From NCBI GenBank assembly GCA_934402515.1, contig CAKRTZ010000060.1, positions 1 through 11,591 on the forward strand: DNA of 11,591 bases, read 5' to 3'. This DNA comes from an uncultured Lachnospiraceae bacterium (GTDB taxonomy: Bacteria > Bacillota > Clostridia > Lachnospirales > Lachnospiraceae). The position numbers and the translations under genes were made by a program. Positions 1 through 5,303 of the stretch are shown here, in pieces (the stretch's first letter is position 1; each line of letters starts with the position of its first letter). Below the pieces are notes generated by a model. That model ran no database searches. It was not told where the DNA came from and saw only the letters and a program-made list of their open reading frames with translations.

Positions 1-336
1 CTGGGTGACAAAATCGACTATGCAATCAATGTGGATGTTCCCGATGAGAATATTGTAAACCGTATGGGTGGCAGACGTGCCTGCGTTGGATGTGGTGCTA
101 CTTACCATATTAAATATAATGCACCGAAGGTAGAGAATACCTGTGACACCTGCGGCAGCGACCTGATCATCCGTGATGACGACAAGCCGGAGACCGTACA
201 GAACCGTCTGAGCGTTTATCATGAGCAGACACAGCCGCTGATCGACTTCTATGAGAAACAGGGTGTATTAAAGACTGTAGATGGCACCGTTGATATGAAG
301 GATGTCTTTGCAGCGATTGTAGACATTCTGGGTTAG
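1..336 (+). CDS. adk: Adenylate kinase, 3' part (5' end outside window)
   Basis: Adenylate kinase converts ATP + AMP to 2 ADP in the cytoplasm. The frame is open from base 1 and ends at TAG 334-336, so only about the C-terminal half (111 codons) is present. The visible part starts in the LID region: an R-M-G-G-R-R stretch, then CVGCG (window codons 28-32) and CDTCG (48-52). These four cysteines are the zinc-binding LID of Gram-positive long-form Adk, in place of the H-bonded LID of E. coli. The conserved D-D-K-P-E-T-V-x-x-R-L segment and the terminal helices follow. map starts 11 bases downstream, so the two are very likely co-transcribed, as is usual in the spc operon. An internal ATG at 31 is not the start, because the homology continues upstream of it to the window edge. 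Confidence 0.96.
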   Translation: MGDKIDYAINVDVPDENIVNRMGGRRACVGCGATYHIKYNAPKVENTCDTCGSDLIIRDDDKPETVQNRLSVYHEQTQPLIDFYEKQGVLKTVDGTVDMKDVFAAIVDILG

Positions 337-347
337 GCGAGCGCACC

Positions 348-1100
348 ATGGCAGTTACGATCAAGTCACCGAGAGAAATCGAACTGATGCGGGAATCCAA
401 CCGACTCCTGGCAGAAGTGCATAAGGCTCTGGAAGAGTCTATCAGACCCGGGATGACGACCCTGGATGTGGATCGTTTGGGAGAGAAGTTAATCCGGGAA
501 CGGGGAGGCATCCCGAATTTCAAAAACTATAACGGATATCCGGCATCCATCTGTGTATCCGTCAATGACGAGGTAGTACACGGAATTCCCAGCAAGTACA
601 GAGTACTTCAGGAAGGGGATATCGTCAGTCTGGATGCAGGTCTGATTTATAAAGGATATCATTCCGATGCTGCCCGTACCCATGCAGTGGGCAAAGTCAG
701 TCCGGAGAAGCAGAAATTGATGGATGTCACCAAACAGTCCTTTTTTGAGGGAATGAAATACGCGAAAGCAGGAAATTATCTCTACGATATTTCCAATGCA
801 ATCGATGCATATGTGTCTCAGTTCGGATACGGAATTGTCCGGGATCTGGTGGGACACGGAATCGGAACCCACCTTCATGAGGACCCCCAGATTCCCAATT
901 TTGCCCAGAAGAAACGGGGCATCAAACTGGCACCGGGCATGACCCTGGCAGTGGAGCCCATGATTAATATGGGAACCTGGCAGGTAGAATTCCTTTCCGA
1001 CGGCTGGACGGTAGTGACCAAGGACGGACTTCCCTCCGCCCACTATGAGAACACAATCCTTATTACCGAAGGGGAACCGGAAATTCTGACTCTTTACTAA
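348..1100 (+). CDS. map: Methionine aminopeptidase, type I
   Basis: MetAP removes the initiator methionine from new proteins when the second residue is small; it is a cytoplasmic dinuclear metalloenzyme. The protein is 250 residues, close to the usual length for the short type Ia form, with no N-terminal zinc extension. All five metal ligands are visible: D96 (SLDAG), D107 (HSDAARTH), H170 (GHGIGTHLHE), E203 (AVEPM) and E234 (HYENT). H78 (VVHGIP) and H177 match the catalytic histidines of the family. The ATG at 348 gives the usual family opening (A-V-T-I-K-S-P-R-E-I-E-L-M). No good Shine-Dalgarno site precedes it, so translation is probably coupled to adk, which stops 11 bases earlier. The KOW-domain protein gene found between map and infA in some other Clostridia is absent here. 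Confidence 0.97.
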   Translation: MAVTIKSPREIELMRESNRLLAEVHKALEESIRPGMTTLDVDRLGEKLIRERGGIPNFKNYNGYPASICVSVNDEVVHGIPSKYRVLQEGDIVSLDAGLIYKGYHSDAARTHAVGKVSPEKQKLMDVTKQSFFEGMKYAKAGNYLYDISNAIDAYVSQFGYGIVRDLVGHGIGTHLHEDPQIPNFAQKKRGIKLAPGMTLAVEPMINMGTWQVEFLSDGWTVVTKDGLPSAHYENTILITEGEPEILTLY

Positions 1101-1142
1101 CAGCTCTTTCATTATATATAGAAACAATATTTAAACTTATGC

Positions 1143-1148
1143 AGGAGG
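1143..1148 (+). promoter_or_regulatory. Shine-Dalgarno site that fixes the infA start
   Basis: AGGAGG lies 7 bases before the ATG at 1156 but only 1 base before the ATG at 1150. Workable spacing therefore selects 1156, which also gives the family-standard N-terminus MSKADVIEIEG. Confidence 0.85.
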
Positions 1149-1155
1149 AATGCAG

Positions 1156-1374
1156 ATGTCAAAAGCAGACGTAATTGAAATCGAAGGAACCGTGATTGAG
1201 AAACTTCCCAACACCATGTTCCAGGTAGAACTGGAGAATGGTCATGTGGTACTTGCACATATCAGTGGAAAACTCAGACAGAATTTCATTCGTATCCTTC
1301 CGGGAGACAAAGTAACATTGGAACTTTCTCCCTATGATCTGTCCAAAGGCAGAATTATTTGGAGAGATAAATAA
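1156..1374 (+). CDS. infA: Translation initiation factor IF-1
   Basis: IF-1 binds the A site of the 30S subunit during initiation and assists IF-2 and IF-3. The product is 72 residues, exactly the usual bacterial length, and is a single S1/OB-fold domain. Family hallmarks in order are SKADVIEIEGTV, the FQVELENGH strand pair, HISGKLRQNFIRILPGD, and the terminal YDLSKGRI.W segment. A second in-frame ATG at 1150 would add Met-Gln but lies one base from the Shine-Dalgarno site, so I use 1156. The 55-base gap after map is AT-rich. The gene ends 5 bases before the -35 element of the rpmJ promoter, so it is probably the last gene of the upstream transcript, unless there is read-through; I see no terminator here. 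Confidence 0.97.
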   Translation: MSKADVIEIEGTVIEKLPNTMFQVELENGHVVLAHISGKLRQNFIRILPGDKVTLELSPYDLSKGRIIWRDK

Positions 1375-1379
1375 AAAGC

Positions 1380-1408
1380 TTGCAAAGCATAGAACCCTAT
1401 GCTATAAT
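1380..1408 (+). promoter_or_regulatory. Sigma-A promoter for rpmJ and the alpha operon
   Basis: The -35 element TTGCAA (1380-1385) is separated by exactly 17 bases from a perfect TATAAT (1403-1408), which is preceded by an extended -10 TG (1400-1401). Transcription would start near 1415, about 30 bases before the rpmJ start codon. The spacer holds a perfect inverted repeat, AGCATAGaaccCTATGCT (1386-1403). Whether this is an operator or chance cannot be told from the sequence. The genes from rpmJ to rplQ run the same way with no clear terminator between them. Confidence 0.75.
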
Positions 1409-1445
1409 GTAAAACGGTCTTTTTTGAAGAAAGGAGGGTTTTATC

Positions 1446-1559
1446 ATGAAAGTTAGATCTTCAGTAAAACCGATTTGCGAAAAATGCAAAGTTATTAAGA
1501 GAAAAGGCAAGATCCGCATCATCTGCGAGAATCCGAAGCACAAACAGGTTCAGGGTTAA
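1446..1559 (+). CDS. rpmJ: 50S ribosomal protein L36 (zinc-binding form)
   Basis: This gene encodes 37 residues. L36 is the smallest protein of the large subunit, located near the peptidyl-transferase region. The translation begins MKVRSSVKPICEKCK and ends with CENPKHKQVQG. The four zinc ligands of the 'C+' form are all present: C11, C14, C27 and H32. AAGGAGGG at 1431-1438 lies 7 bases before the ATG, a near-ideal ribosome-binding site. The gene directly follows infA, as in most Firmicutes, but has its own promoter at 1380-1408. It ends 288 bases before rpsM, an unusually long gap for this operon. Confidence 0.97.
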   Translation: MKVRSSVKPICEKCKVIKRKGKIRIICENPKHKQVQG

Positions 1560-1847
1560 TTACCTTGCCTGGCATCCTGTCATTTTATAAAGCGGCTGAA
1601 TCACAGAAATGTGTTTATATATGCGTACGGTCCCAGACAGATACTGTACGGGGCCGACACAAGATAAAATGCCTGGAGAGCCATGAGGTGATTACTATTT
1701 GATACCGTATGCAGCGGAAAGGCCGGATGGCTGACGAGAGGAAATGGATTTCATTTCCCGTCCAATTCAATTAGTAACATGTGTGCAACAAGACCGCACA
1801 CAAAAACAAAGTGCAGAGTACAGCACAAAAAACGGAGGAATTAAAAA
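1560..1847 (+). ncRNA. Structured rpmJ-rpsM gap, candidate regulatory leader
   Basis: These 288 bases encode no recognisable protein but hold several inverted repeats. They are: CACA-GAAA-TGTG near 1602-1613; CGTACGG/CTGTACG (1624-1630 with 1644-1650, one G-U); GACG+GGAAATG with CATTTCC+CGTC (1733-1746 with 1752-1762, an AGA bulge); and TGTGTGC/GCACACA (1780-1786 with 1796-1802). TGCGTACGGT (1622-1631) could instead pair with ACCGTATGCA (1704-1713), and GGTCCC (1629-1634) with GGGGCC (1650-1655), so alternative folds exist. A strong Shine-Dalgarno match at 1685-1692 precedes an 11-codon TTG frame. In E. coli the rpsM leader is the S4 target, but I cannot show homology. Function is inferred from structure only. 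Confidence 0.35.
1733..1762 (+). other. Bulged stem-loop in the rpsM leader
   Basis: GACG, an AGA bulge and GGAAATG pair with CATTTCC and CGTC around a GATTT loop, 11 base pairs in all. No T-tract follows, so this is not a standard terminator. It begins at the stop codon (1732-1734) of the short frame at 1699. Confidence 0.5.
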
Positions 1848-2216
1848 ATGGCTCGTATCGCAGGTGTAGACTTACCCAGAGAGAAAAGAGTAGAGATCGG
1901 TCTGACCTATATCTACGGAATTGGTAGAACAAGCGCAGACAAGATCCTTGCAGCAGCACAGGTTAATCCTGATACCCGCTGCAGAGAGTTAACCGATGAT
2001 GAGGTTAAGAGAATCAGTGAAGTAATCGACAAGGACTTCGTTGTAGAAGGTGATCTGAGAAGAGAAGTTGCTATGAACATCAAGACTCTTCAGGAGATCG
2101 GCTGCTACCGTGGTATCCGTCACAGAAAGGGACTGCCCGTTCGTGGACAGAAGACCAAGACCAACGCAAGAACCCGCAAGGGCCCGAAGCGTACTGTAGC
2201 AAACAAAAAGAAATAA
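1848..2216 (+). CDS. rpsM: 30S ribosomal protein S13
   Basis: S13 sits in the head of the small subunit, contacting 16S rRNA, the P-site tRNA and the central protuberance of the 50S. The 122-residue length is normal. The N-terminus MARIAGVDLPREKRVEIGLTYI-GIG and the signature R-G-I-R-H-R-K-G-L-P-V-R-G-Q-K-T-K-T-N-A-R-T are textbook, followed by a lysine-rich tail ending NKKK. GGAGG at 1834-1838 lies 9 bases before the ATG. The gene opens the rpsM-rpsK-rpsD-rpoA-rplQ cluster. The 288-base gap upstream is rich in potential RNA structure, so post-transcriptional control is plausible but unproven. Confidence 0.98.
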   Translation: MARIAGVDLPREKRVEIGLTYIYGIGRTSADKILAAAQVNPDTRCRELTDDEVKRISEVIDKDFVVEGDLRREVAMNIKTLQEIGCYRGIRHRKGLPVRGQKTKTNARTRKGPKRTVANKKK

Positions 2217-2255
2217 GTAATCGTGCATATTAATGAGAAAGTAGGTTAGTTTAAA

Positions 2256-2651
2256 ATGGCTAAAGTTGCAGCAAAGAAAGTAACAAAAAAGCGTGTAAAG
2301 AAAAACGTTGAACACGGACAGGCACATATCCAGTCTTCCTTTAACAATACGATCGTTACCTTAACCGATAACGAAGGTAATGCATTAAGCTGGGCAAGTG
2401 CAGGCGGTCTGGGATTTAGAGGTTCAAGAAAATCTACTCCATATGCAGCACAGATGGCAGCTGAGACAGCAGCAAAAGCAGCTATCCCTCATGGTTTAAA
2501 GACTGTTGACGTTATGGTCAAAGGACCTGGTTCAGGTCGTGAGGCAGCAATCCGTGCATTAGCAGCATGCGGAATTGAAGTAACCAGTATCCGTGATGTA
2601 ACACCCGTTCCTCACAATGGTTGCCGTCCTCCCAAGCGTCGTCGTGTATAG
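2256..2651 (+). CDS. rpsK: 30S ribosomal protein S11
   Basis: S11 lies on the platform of the small subunit, next to the mRNA exit region. The 131-residue protein has a lysine-rich N-terminus, then the family core: HIQSSFNNTIVTLTD, SWASAGGLGFRGSRKSTPYAAQ, a GPGSGREAAIRAL loop, and the universal C-terminal VTPVPHNGCRPPKRRRV. It starts 39 bases after rpsM. The region before the ATG has no strong Shine-Dalgarno site; the best is AGTAGG-like near 2240-2245. This contrasts with the good sites of rpmJ, rpsM and rpoA. Translation may rely on coupling or on the A/T-rich initiation region. Confidence 0.98.
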   Translation: MAKVAAKKVTKKRVKKNVEHGQAHIQSSFNNTIVTLTDNEGNALSWASAGGLGFRGSRKSTPYAAQMAAETAAKAAIPHGLKTVDVMVKGPGSGREAAIRALAACGIEVTSIRDVTPVPHNGCRPPKRRRV

Positions 2652-2672
2652 TCTTATAATCGTTGGATGAAG

Positions 2673-2685
2673 GTGCCTTAGGCAC
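2673..2685 (+). other. Small UUA-triloop hairpin before rpsD
   Basis: GTGCC (2673-2677) and GGCAC (2681-2685) pair around a TTA loop in the rpsK-rpsD gap. There is no T-tract. The hairpin ends 16 bases before the rpsD Shine-Dalgarno site. It resembles the longer TTA-loop hairpin before rpoA. Confidence 0.4.
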
Positions 2686-2716
2686 TGTAAACAATAACAG
2701 AAAGGAAAACAAAACA

Positions 2717-3310
2717 ATGGCAGTAAACAAAGTTCCCGTATTAAAGAGATGTCGTTCCCTTGGCCTGGAGCCCAGCTACTTAGGATATGACAAGAAGTCT
2801 AACCGTACTCTGGCAAGAGCCGGAAAGAAACAGAGTGAGTACGCTTCTCAGTTAAAAGAGAAACAGAAAGCAAAATTCATCTACGGTGTATTAGAGAAAC
2901 CTTTCCGTAACTACTACGAGAAAGCTGACCGTATGAAAGGCCAGACCGGTGAGAACCTGATGGTTCTTCTGGAGAGCAGACTGGACAGCGTTGTATTCCG
3001 TATGGGATTCGCAAGAACCCGTCGTGAGGCTAGACAGGTTGTTGACCACAAGCATTTCTTAGTAAATGGTAAGGCTGTAAACATTCCTTCTTACCAGGTA
3101 AAAGCTGGTGATGTAATCGAGGTTCGTGAGAAGTCCAAATCCTTACAGAGATATAAAGATATCCTGGAAGTAACCGGTGGAAGACTGACTCCCGAATGGA
3201 TCGATGTAGATCAGGAAGCATTAAAGGGTACTGTAAAATCTCTGCCTACCAGAGAGATGATCGATGTTCCTGTTGATGAGATGCTGATCGTCGAGTTATA
3301 TTCTAAATAA
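2717..3310 (+). CDS. rpsD: 30S ribosomal protein S4 (cysteine-poor form)
   Basis: S4 is a primary 16S rRNA binder that nucleates small-subunit assembly, and in several bacteria it represses its own operon. The product is 197 residues. It has the N-terminal S4 domain and then the RNA-binding S4 (alpha-L) fold, visible as ESRLDSVVFRMGFARTRREARQ-V-HKHFLVNG, with PSYQVKAGDVI and a C-terminal VELYSK. Only one cysteine is present near the N-terminus (LKRCRSLG), so this is the 'C-minus' form without the zinc knuckle. I chose the ATG at 2717: it gives the standard opening MAVNKVPVLKRC and has AAGGA at 2702-2706. An in-frame ATG at 2663 would add 18 non-conserved residues. Confidence 0.97.
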   Translation: MAVNKVPVLKRCRSLGLEPSYLGYDKKSNRTLARAGKKQSEYASQLKEKQKAKFIYGVLEKPFRNYYEKADRMKGQTGENLMVLLESRLDSVVFRMGFARTRREARQVVDHKHFLVNGKAVNIPSYQVKAGDVIEVREKSKSLQRYKDILEVTGGRLTPEWIDVDQEALKGTVKSLPTREMIDVPVDEMLIVELYSK

Positions 3311-3321
3311 TAAGATTTCAG

Positions 3322-3346
3322 AGCAGGTGCGCTTAGCGTGCCTGCT
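3322..3346 (+). other. 11-bp UUA-triloop stem-loop between rpsD and rpoA
   Basis: AGCAGGTGCGC (3322-3332) pairs with GCGTGCCTGCT (3336-3346) around a TTA loop, 11 pairs including two G-U. TATCATCGC follows, with no T-run, so it is not a typical intrinsic terminator. It could be a processing site, a 3'-end stabiliser or a regulatory element; this is inference. Confidence 0.55.
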
Positions 3347-3385
3347 TATCATCGCAAGACTTGATCGTAAAGGAGGGTATTTACA

Positions 3386-4345
3386 GTGTTTGATTTTGAA
3401 AGACCGAATATTGAGGTTGCAGAAATCTCTGAAGACAAAAAGTACGGTAAATTCGTAGTCGAGCCCTTAGAGAGAGGCTATGGTATTACACTTGGTAACT
3501 CCCTGAGACGGATCATGCTTTCTTCCCTGCCCGGCGCAGCAGTAAGCCAGGTAAAGATCGAGGGCGTGCTTCATGAGTTCAGTTCTATCCCCGGTGTCAA
3601 AGAGGATGTAACAGAAATCATCATGAACATTAAGAGCCTTGCTATCAGAAACAACAGCGAGTCCAACGAGCCTAAAATTGCATACATTGAGTATGAAGGA
3701 GAGGGCGTTGTTCGTGCTTCTGATATTCAGGTGGATCAGGATATCGAGATCCTGAATCCGAATCAGATCATTGCCACACTGAATGGCGGCAGCGATGCCA
3801 AGCTCTACATGGAGCTGACCATTACCAGAGGCAGAGGATATGTAAGTGCTGACAGAAATAAGCATGAAGATTTACCCATTGGCGTCATCGCCGTGGATTC
3901 TATCTATACCCCGGTAGAGCGTGTAAACGTAACGGTTGAAAATACCCGTGTTGGTCAGATCACGGATTTCGACAAACTTACCTTAGACGTATATACCAAT
4001 GGTACTCTGGTGCCTGATGAAGCCGTTAGCCTGGCTGCAAAGGTACTTAGCGAGCACTTAAGTCTCTTCATCGACTTATCCGAGAATGCAAAGAATGCAG
4101 AAGTAATGTCTGAGCCTATCGAGGATGAGAAGGAAAAGGTTCTCGAGATGAGCATTGACGAGCTGGAATTATCCGTTCGTTCTTATAACTGCTTAAAGAG
4201 AGCCGGTATCAACACCGTTGAAGAGTTGACCAACAAAACTCCTGAAGACATGATGAAGGTTCGTAACCTGGGTCGCAAGTCTTTAGAAGAAGTGCTGGCA
4301 AAATTAAAAGAGTTAGGCCTGCAGCTGAATCCTTCCGAGGAATAA
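3386..4345 (+). CDS. rpoA: DNA-directed RNA polymerase, alpha subunit
   Basis: Alpha dimerises to nucleate RNA polymerase assembly, and its C-terminal domain contacts UP elements and activators. The product is 319 residues, a normal Firmicutes length. The N-terminal domain (about 1-230) shows PLERGYGITLGNSLRRIMLSSLPG at 27-50. An acidic linker (about 236-255) follows. The C-terminal helix-hairpin-helix domain (about 257-315) has R265, N268, C269, G296, K298 and S299, which correspond to the DNA-contacting residues known in E. coli. The start is GTG at 3386, with AAGGAGGG at 3370-3377 placed 8 bases upstream. It follows rpsD by 75 bases containing a stem-loop. Confidence 0.98.
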   Translation: MFDFERPNIEVAEISEDKKYGKFVVEPLERGYGITLGNSLRRIMLSSLPGAAVSQVKIEGVLHEFSSIPGVKEDVTEIIMNIKSLAIRNNSESNEPKIAYIEYEGEGVVRASDIQVDQDIEILNPNQIIATLNGGSDAKLYMELTITRGRGYVSADRNKHEDLPIGVIAVDSIYTPVERVNVTVENTRVGQITDFDKLTLDVYTNGTLVPDEAVSLAAKVLSEHLSLFIDLSENAKNAEVMSEPIEDEKEKVLEMSIDELELSVRSYNCLKRAGINTVEELTNKTPEDMMKVRNLGRKSLEEVLAKLKELGLQLNPSEE

Positions 4346-4449
4346 GCTGTTGTCTATAGGATTTGCTGATCTGATAAGACCAAAGAGCACAGATTGGTTG
4401 ATTCATGAGGAATAAGCAACAAACCATCTGGTAAGTAAGACCAAAGAGC
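4337..4449 (+). repeat. Degenerate duplicated element, rpoA 3' end to rplQ leader
   Basis: Two segments share the same blocks in the same order. Copy A (4337-4388) has GAGGAATAAGC, ATCTG, then TAAGACCAAAGAGC. Copy B (4407-4449) repeats GAGGAATAAGC (4407-4417), ATCTG, and TAAGACCAAAGAGC (4436-4449). The first block of copy A contains the last two codons and stop of rpoA. The middles differ in sequence and length, so this looks like an old tandem duplication of about 65 bases, or two copies of a binding site that have been conserved while the rest drifted. Confidence 0.6.
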
Positions 4450-4473
4450 GTGGCCGGATGGCATATCCCAAAG

Positions 4474-4489
4474 GACAGAGAATTCTGTC
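4474..4489 (+). other. Hairpin before the rplQ ribosome-binding site
   Basis: GACAGA (4474-4479) and TCTGTC (4484-4489) pair perfectly around GAAT, 11 bases before the AAGGAG site (4501-4506). It could influence rplQ initiation. No T-tract follows. Confidence 0.45.
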
Positions 4490-4515
4490 ATCATGAATGA
4501 AAGGAGCCAAACAAA

Positions 4516-5052
4516 ATGGCAAAGTACAGAAAATTAGGTAAAACATCCAGTCAGAGAAAGGCCCTGTTAAGAAACCAGGTTACCGCTCTGATCAACAACG
4601 GAAGAATCATTACTACCGAAGCTAGAGCAAAAGAAGTTCAGAAAATGGTAGAAGGTCTGATCGCAATGGCAGTAAAAGAGAAGGATAATTTCGAGACTGT
4701 TACTGTAAAGACCAAAGTTGCCCGCAAAGACAAAGACGGTAAGAGAGTAAAAGAAGTCGTAAATGGTAAGAAAGTTACCGTATTCGACGAGGTTGACAAG
4801 GAGATTAAGAAGGATCTTCCTTCCAGAATGCATGCAAGAAGAAAAATGCTTGCAGTTCTCTATCCTGTAACCGAGGTTCCTACCGCTAATGCAGGTAAGA
4901 AGAAAAACACCAAGGAAGTTGATCTGGTTGCTAAATTATTCGATGAGATCGCTCCTAAATACACCAGCCGTAATGGTGGTTATACCAGAATCATCAAGAT
5001 CGGTCAGCGTAAAGGTGATGCAGCAATGGAAGTTGTTCTGGAGTTAGTTTAA
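4516..5052 (+). CDS. rplQ: 50S ribosomal protein L17, long form with central insertion
   Basis: L17 binds 23S rRNA near the polypeptide exit side of the 50S. The N-terminal block (YRKLGKTSSQRKALLRN, TTEARAKEVQKMVEGLI) and the C-terminal block (LFDEIAPKYTSRNGGYTRIIKIGQRKGDAA-E-V-LELV) are classic. The protein is 178 residues, whereas L17 of Bacillus and E. coli is about 120-127. The extra length is mostly a charged insertion at about residues 55-103, placed just before MHARRKML, the counterpart of LHARR in Bacillus. The reading frame is intact and the codon use matches the neighbours, so it is a real lineage-type insertion rather than an error. AAGGAG (4501-4506) lies 9 bases before the ATG. 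It is the last gene of the alpha block. Confidence 0.96.
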   Translation: MAKYRKLGKTSSQRKALLRNQVTALINNGRIITTEARAKEVQKMVEGLIAMAVKEKDNFETVTVKTKVARKDKDGKRVKEVVNGKKVTVFDEVDKEIKKDLPSRMHARRKMLAVLYPVTEVPTANAGKKKNTKEVDLVAKLFDEIAPKYTSRNGGYTRIIKIGQRKGDAAMEVVLELV

Positions 5053-5066
5053 TCCATAAGAAAATG

Positions 5067-5094
5067 AGTGAGCAGGTCAATCGACCTGCTCACT
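5067..5094. terminator. Bidirectional hairpin terminator between rplQ and the minus-strand gene
   Basis: AGTGAGCAGGTC (5067-5078) pairs perfectly with GACCTGCTCACT (5083-5094) around a 4-base loop. On the plus strand only TTT follows, a weak tract. On the minus strand the stem is followed by CATTTTCTTAT, a better U-tract. The stem also contains the last codons and the stop of the minus-strand gene, so it is shared by two convergent transcripts. Confidence 0.75.
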
Positions 5095-5223
5095 TTGCGT
5101 TACCTGATTCTTTTCTACATATTCAACAATCGTTTCTGAATGGGTCAGTGCACGTGCCAGAAAGGCACAGGCAAAGATTAAAGCTAATAGAATCAACACA
5201 TTTTTCCAGGGAAAATTCTTCAT
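5077..5223 (-). CDS. Small single-pass membrane protein (48 aa), function unknown
   Basis: This short frame on the minus strand starts at ATG (5223-5221) and stops at TGA (5079-5077). It encodes 48 residues: a short basic/aromatic start (MKNFPWKN), a hydrophobic helix at about 9-26 (VLILLALIFACAFLARAL), then a polar tail of about 22 residues with a mildly amphipathic E/V-rich segment. GGGAGG on the minus strand (5238-5233) lies 9 bases before the ATG. A TGA-TATACT extended -10 (minus strand, 5256-5248) is placed so that transcription would start about 18 bases before the ATG. The end of the frame forms one arm of the shared terminator. C19 has no proper lipobox (I-F-A-C), so a membrane anchor is more likely than a lipoprotein. 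I do not recognise a family. Promoter, ribosome site, frame and terminator together make it a credible gene. Confidence 0.7.
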   Translation of the reverse strand: MKNFPWKNVLILLALIFACAFLARALTHSETIVEYVEKNQVTQSEQVD

Positions 5224-5242
5224 ACTCTATAACCTCCCATTG

Positions 5243-5271
5243 TTGACAGTATATCACATATCATCTAAAAT
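5243..5271 (+). promoter_or_regulatory. Sigma-A promoter of the ecfA1 operon
   Basis: A perfect -35 TTGACA (5243-5248), a 17-base spacer and TAAAAT (5266-5271, one mismatch) predict a start near 5278, about 26 bases before the ecfA1 start codon. It overlaps the divergent promoter of the small minus-strand gene. Confidence 0.75.
5248..5256 (-). promoter_or_regulatory. Extended -10 promoter of the minus-strand small gene
   Basis: Read on the minus strand, TGA-TATACT (5256-5248) is an extended -10 box. I see no good -35 element upstream. Its -10 overlaps the -35 of the plus-strand ecf promoter by one base, so RNA polymerase could not occupy both at once. Confidence 0.5.
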
Positions 5272-5288
5272 AGAAAACGATATTATGC

Positions 5289-5298
5289 AAGGATGTGA
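5289..5298 (+). promoter_or_regulatory. Shine-Dalgarno site that decides the ecfA1 start
   Basis: AAGGATGTGA matches 9 of 10 bases of the full anti-Shine-Dalgarno complement AAGGAGGTGA and lies 5 bases before TTG 5304. The in-frame GTG at 5295 falls inside the site itself, so it is unlikely to be the start codon. Confidence 0.6.
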
Positions 5299-5303
5299 GA
5301 CAA

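Noticed and set aside
1093..1120. TTTACT-N16-TATATA as a promoter for infA
   Set aside because: The -35 match is weak and the AT-rich stretch gives several equally poor -10 boxes, so this could be chance.
489..1127. Long open frame on the minus strand opposite map
   Set aside because: It has no ribosome site or family resemblance and lies wholly opposite a conserved gene with all catalytic residues. It is a shadow frame.
1727..1774. Fifteen-codon ATG frame in the rpsM leader
   Set aside because: Only a poor, too-close ribosome site precedes it, and the sequence is explained by the bulged stem-loop.
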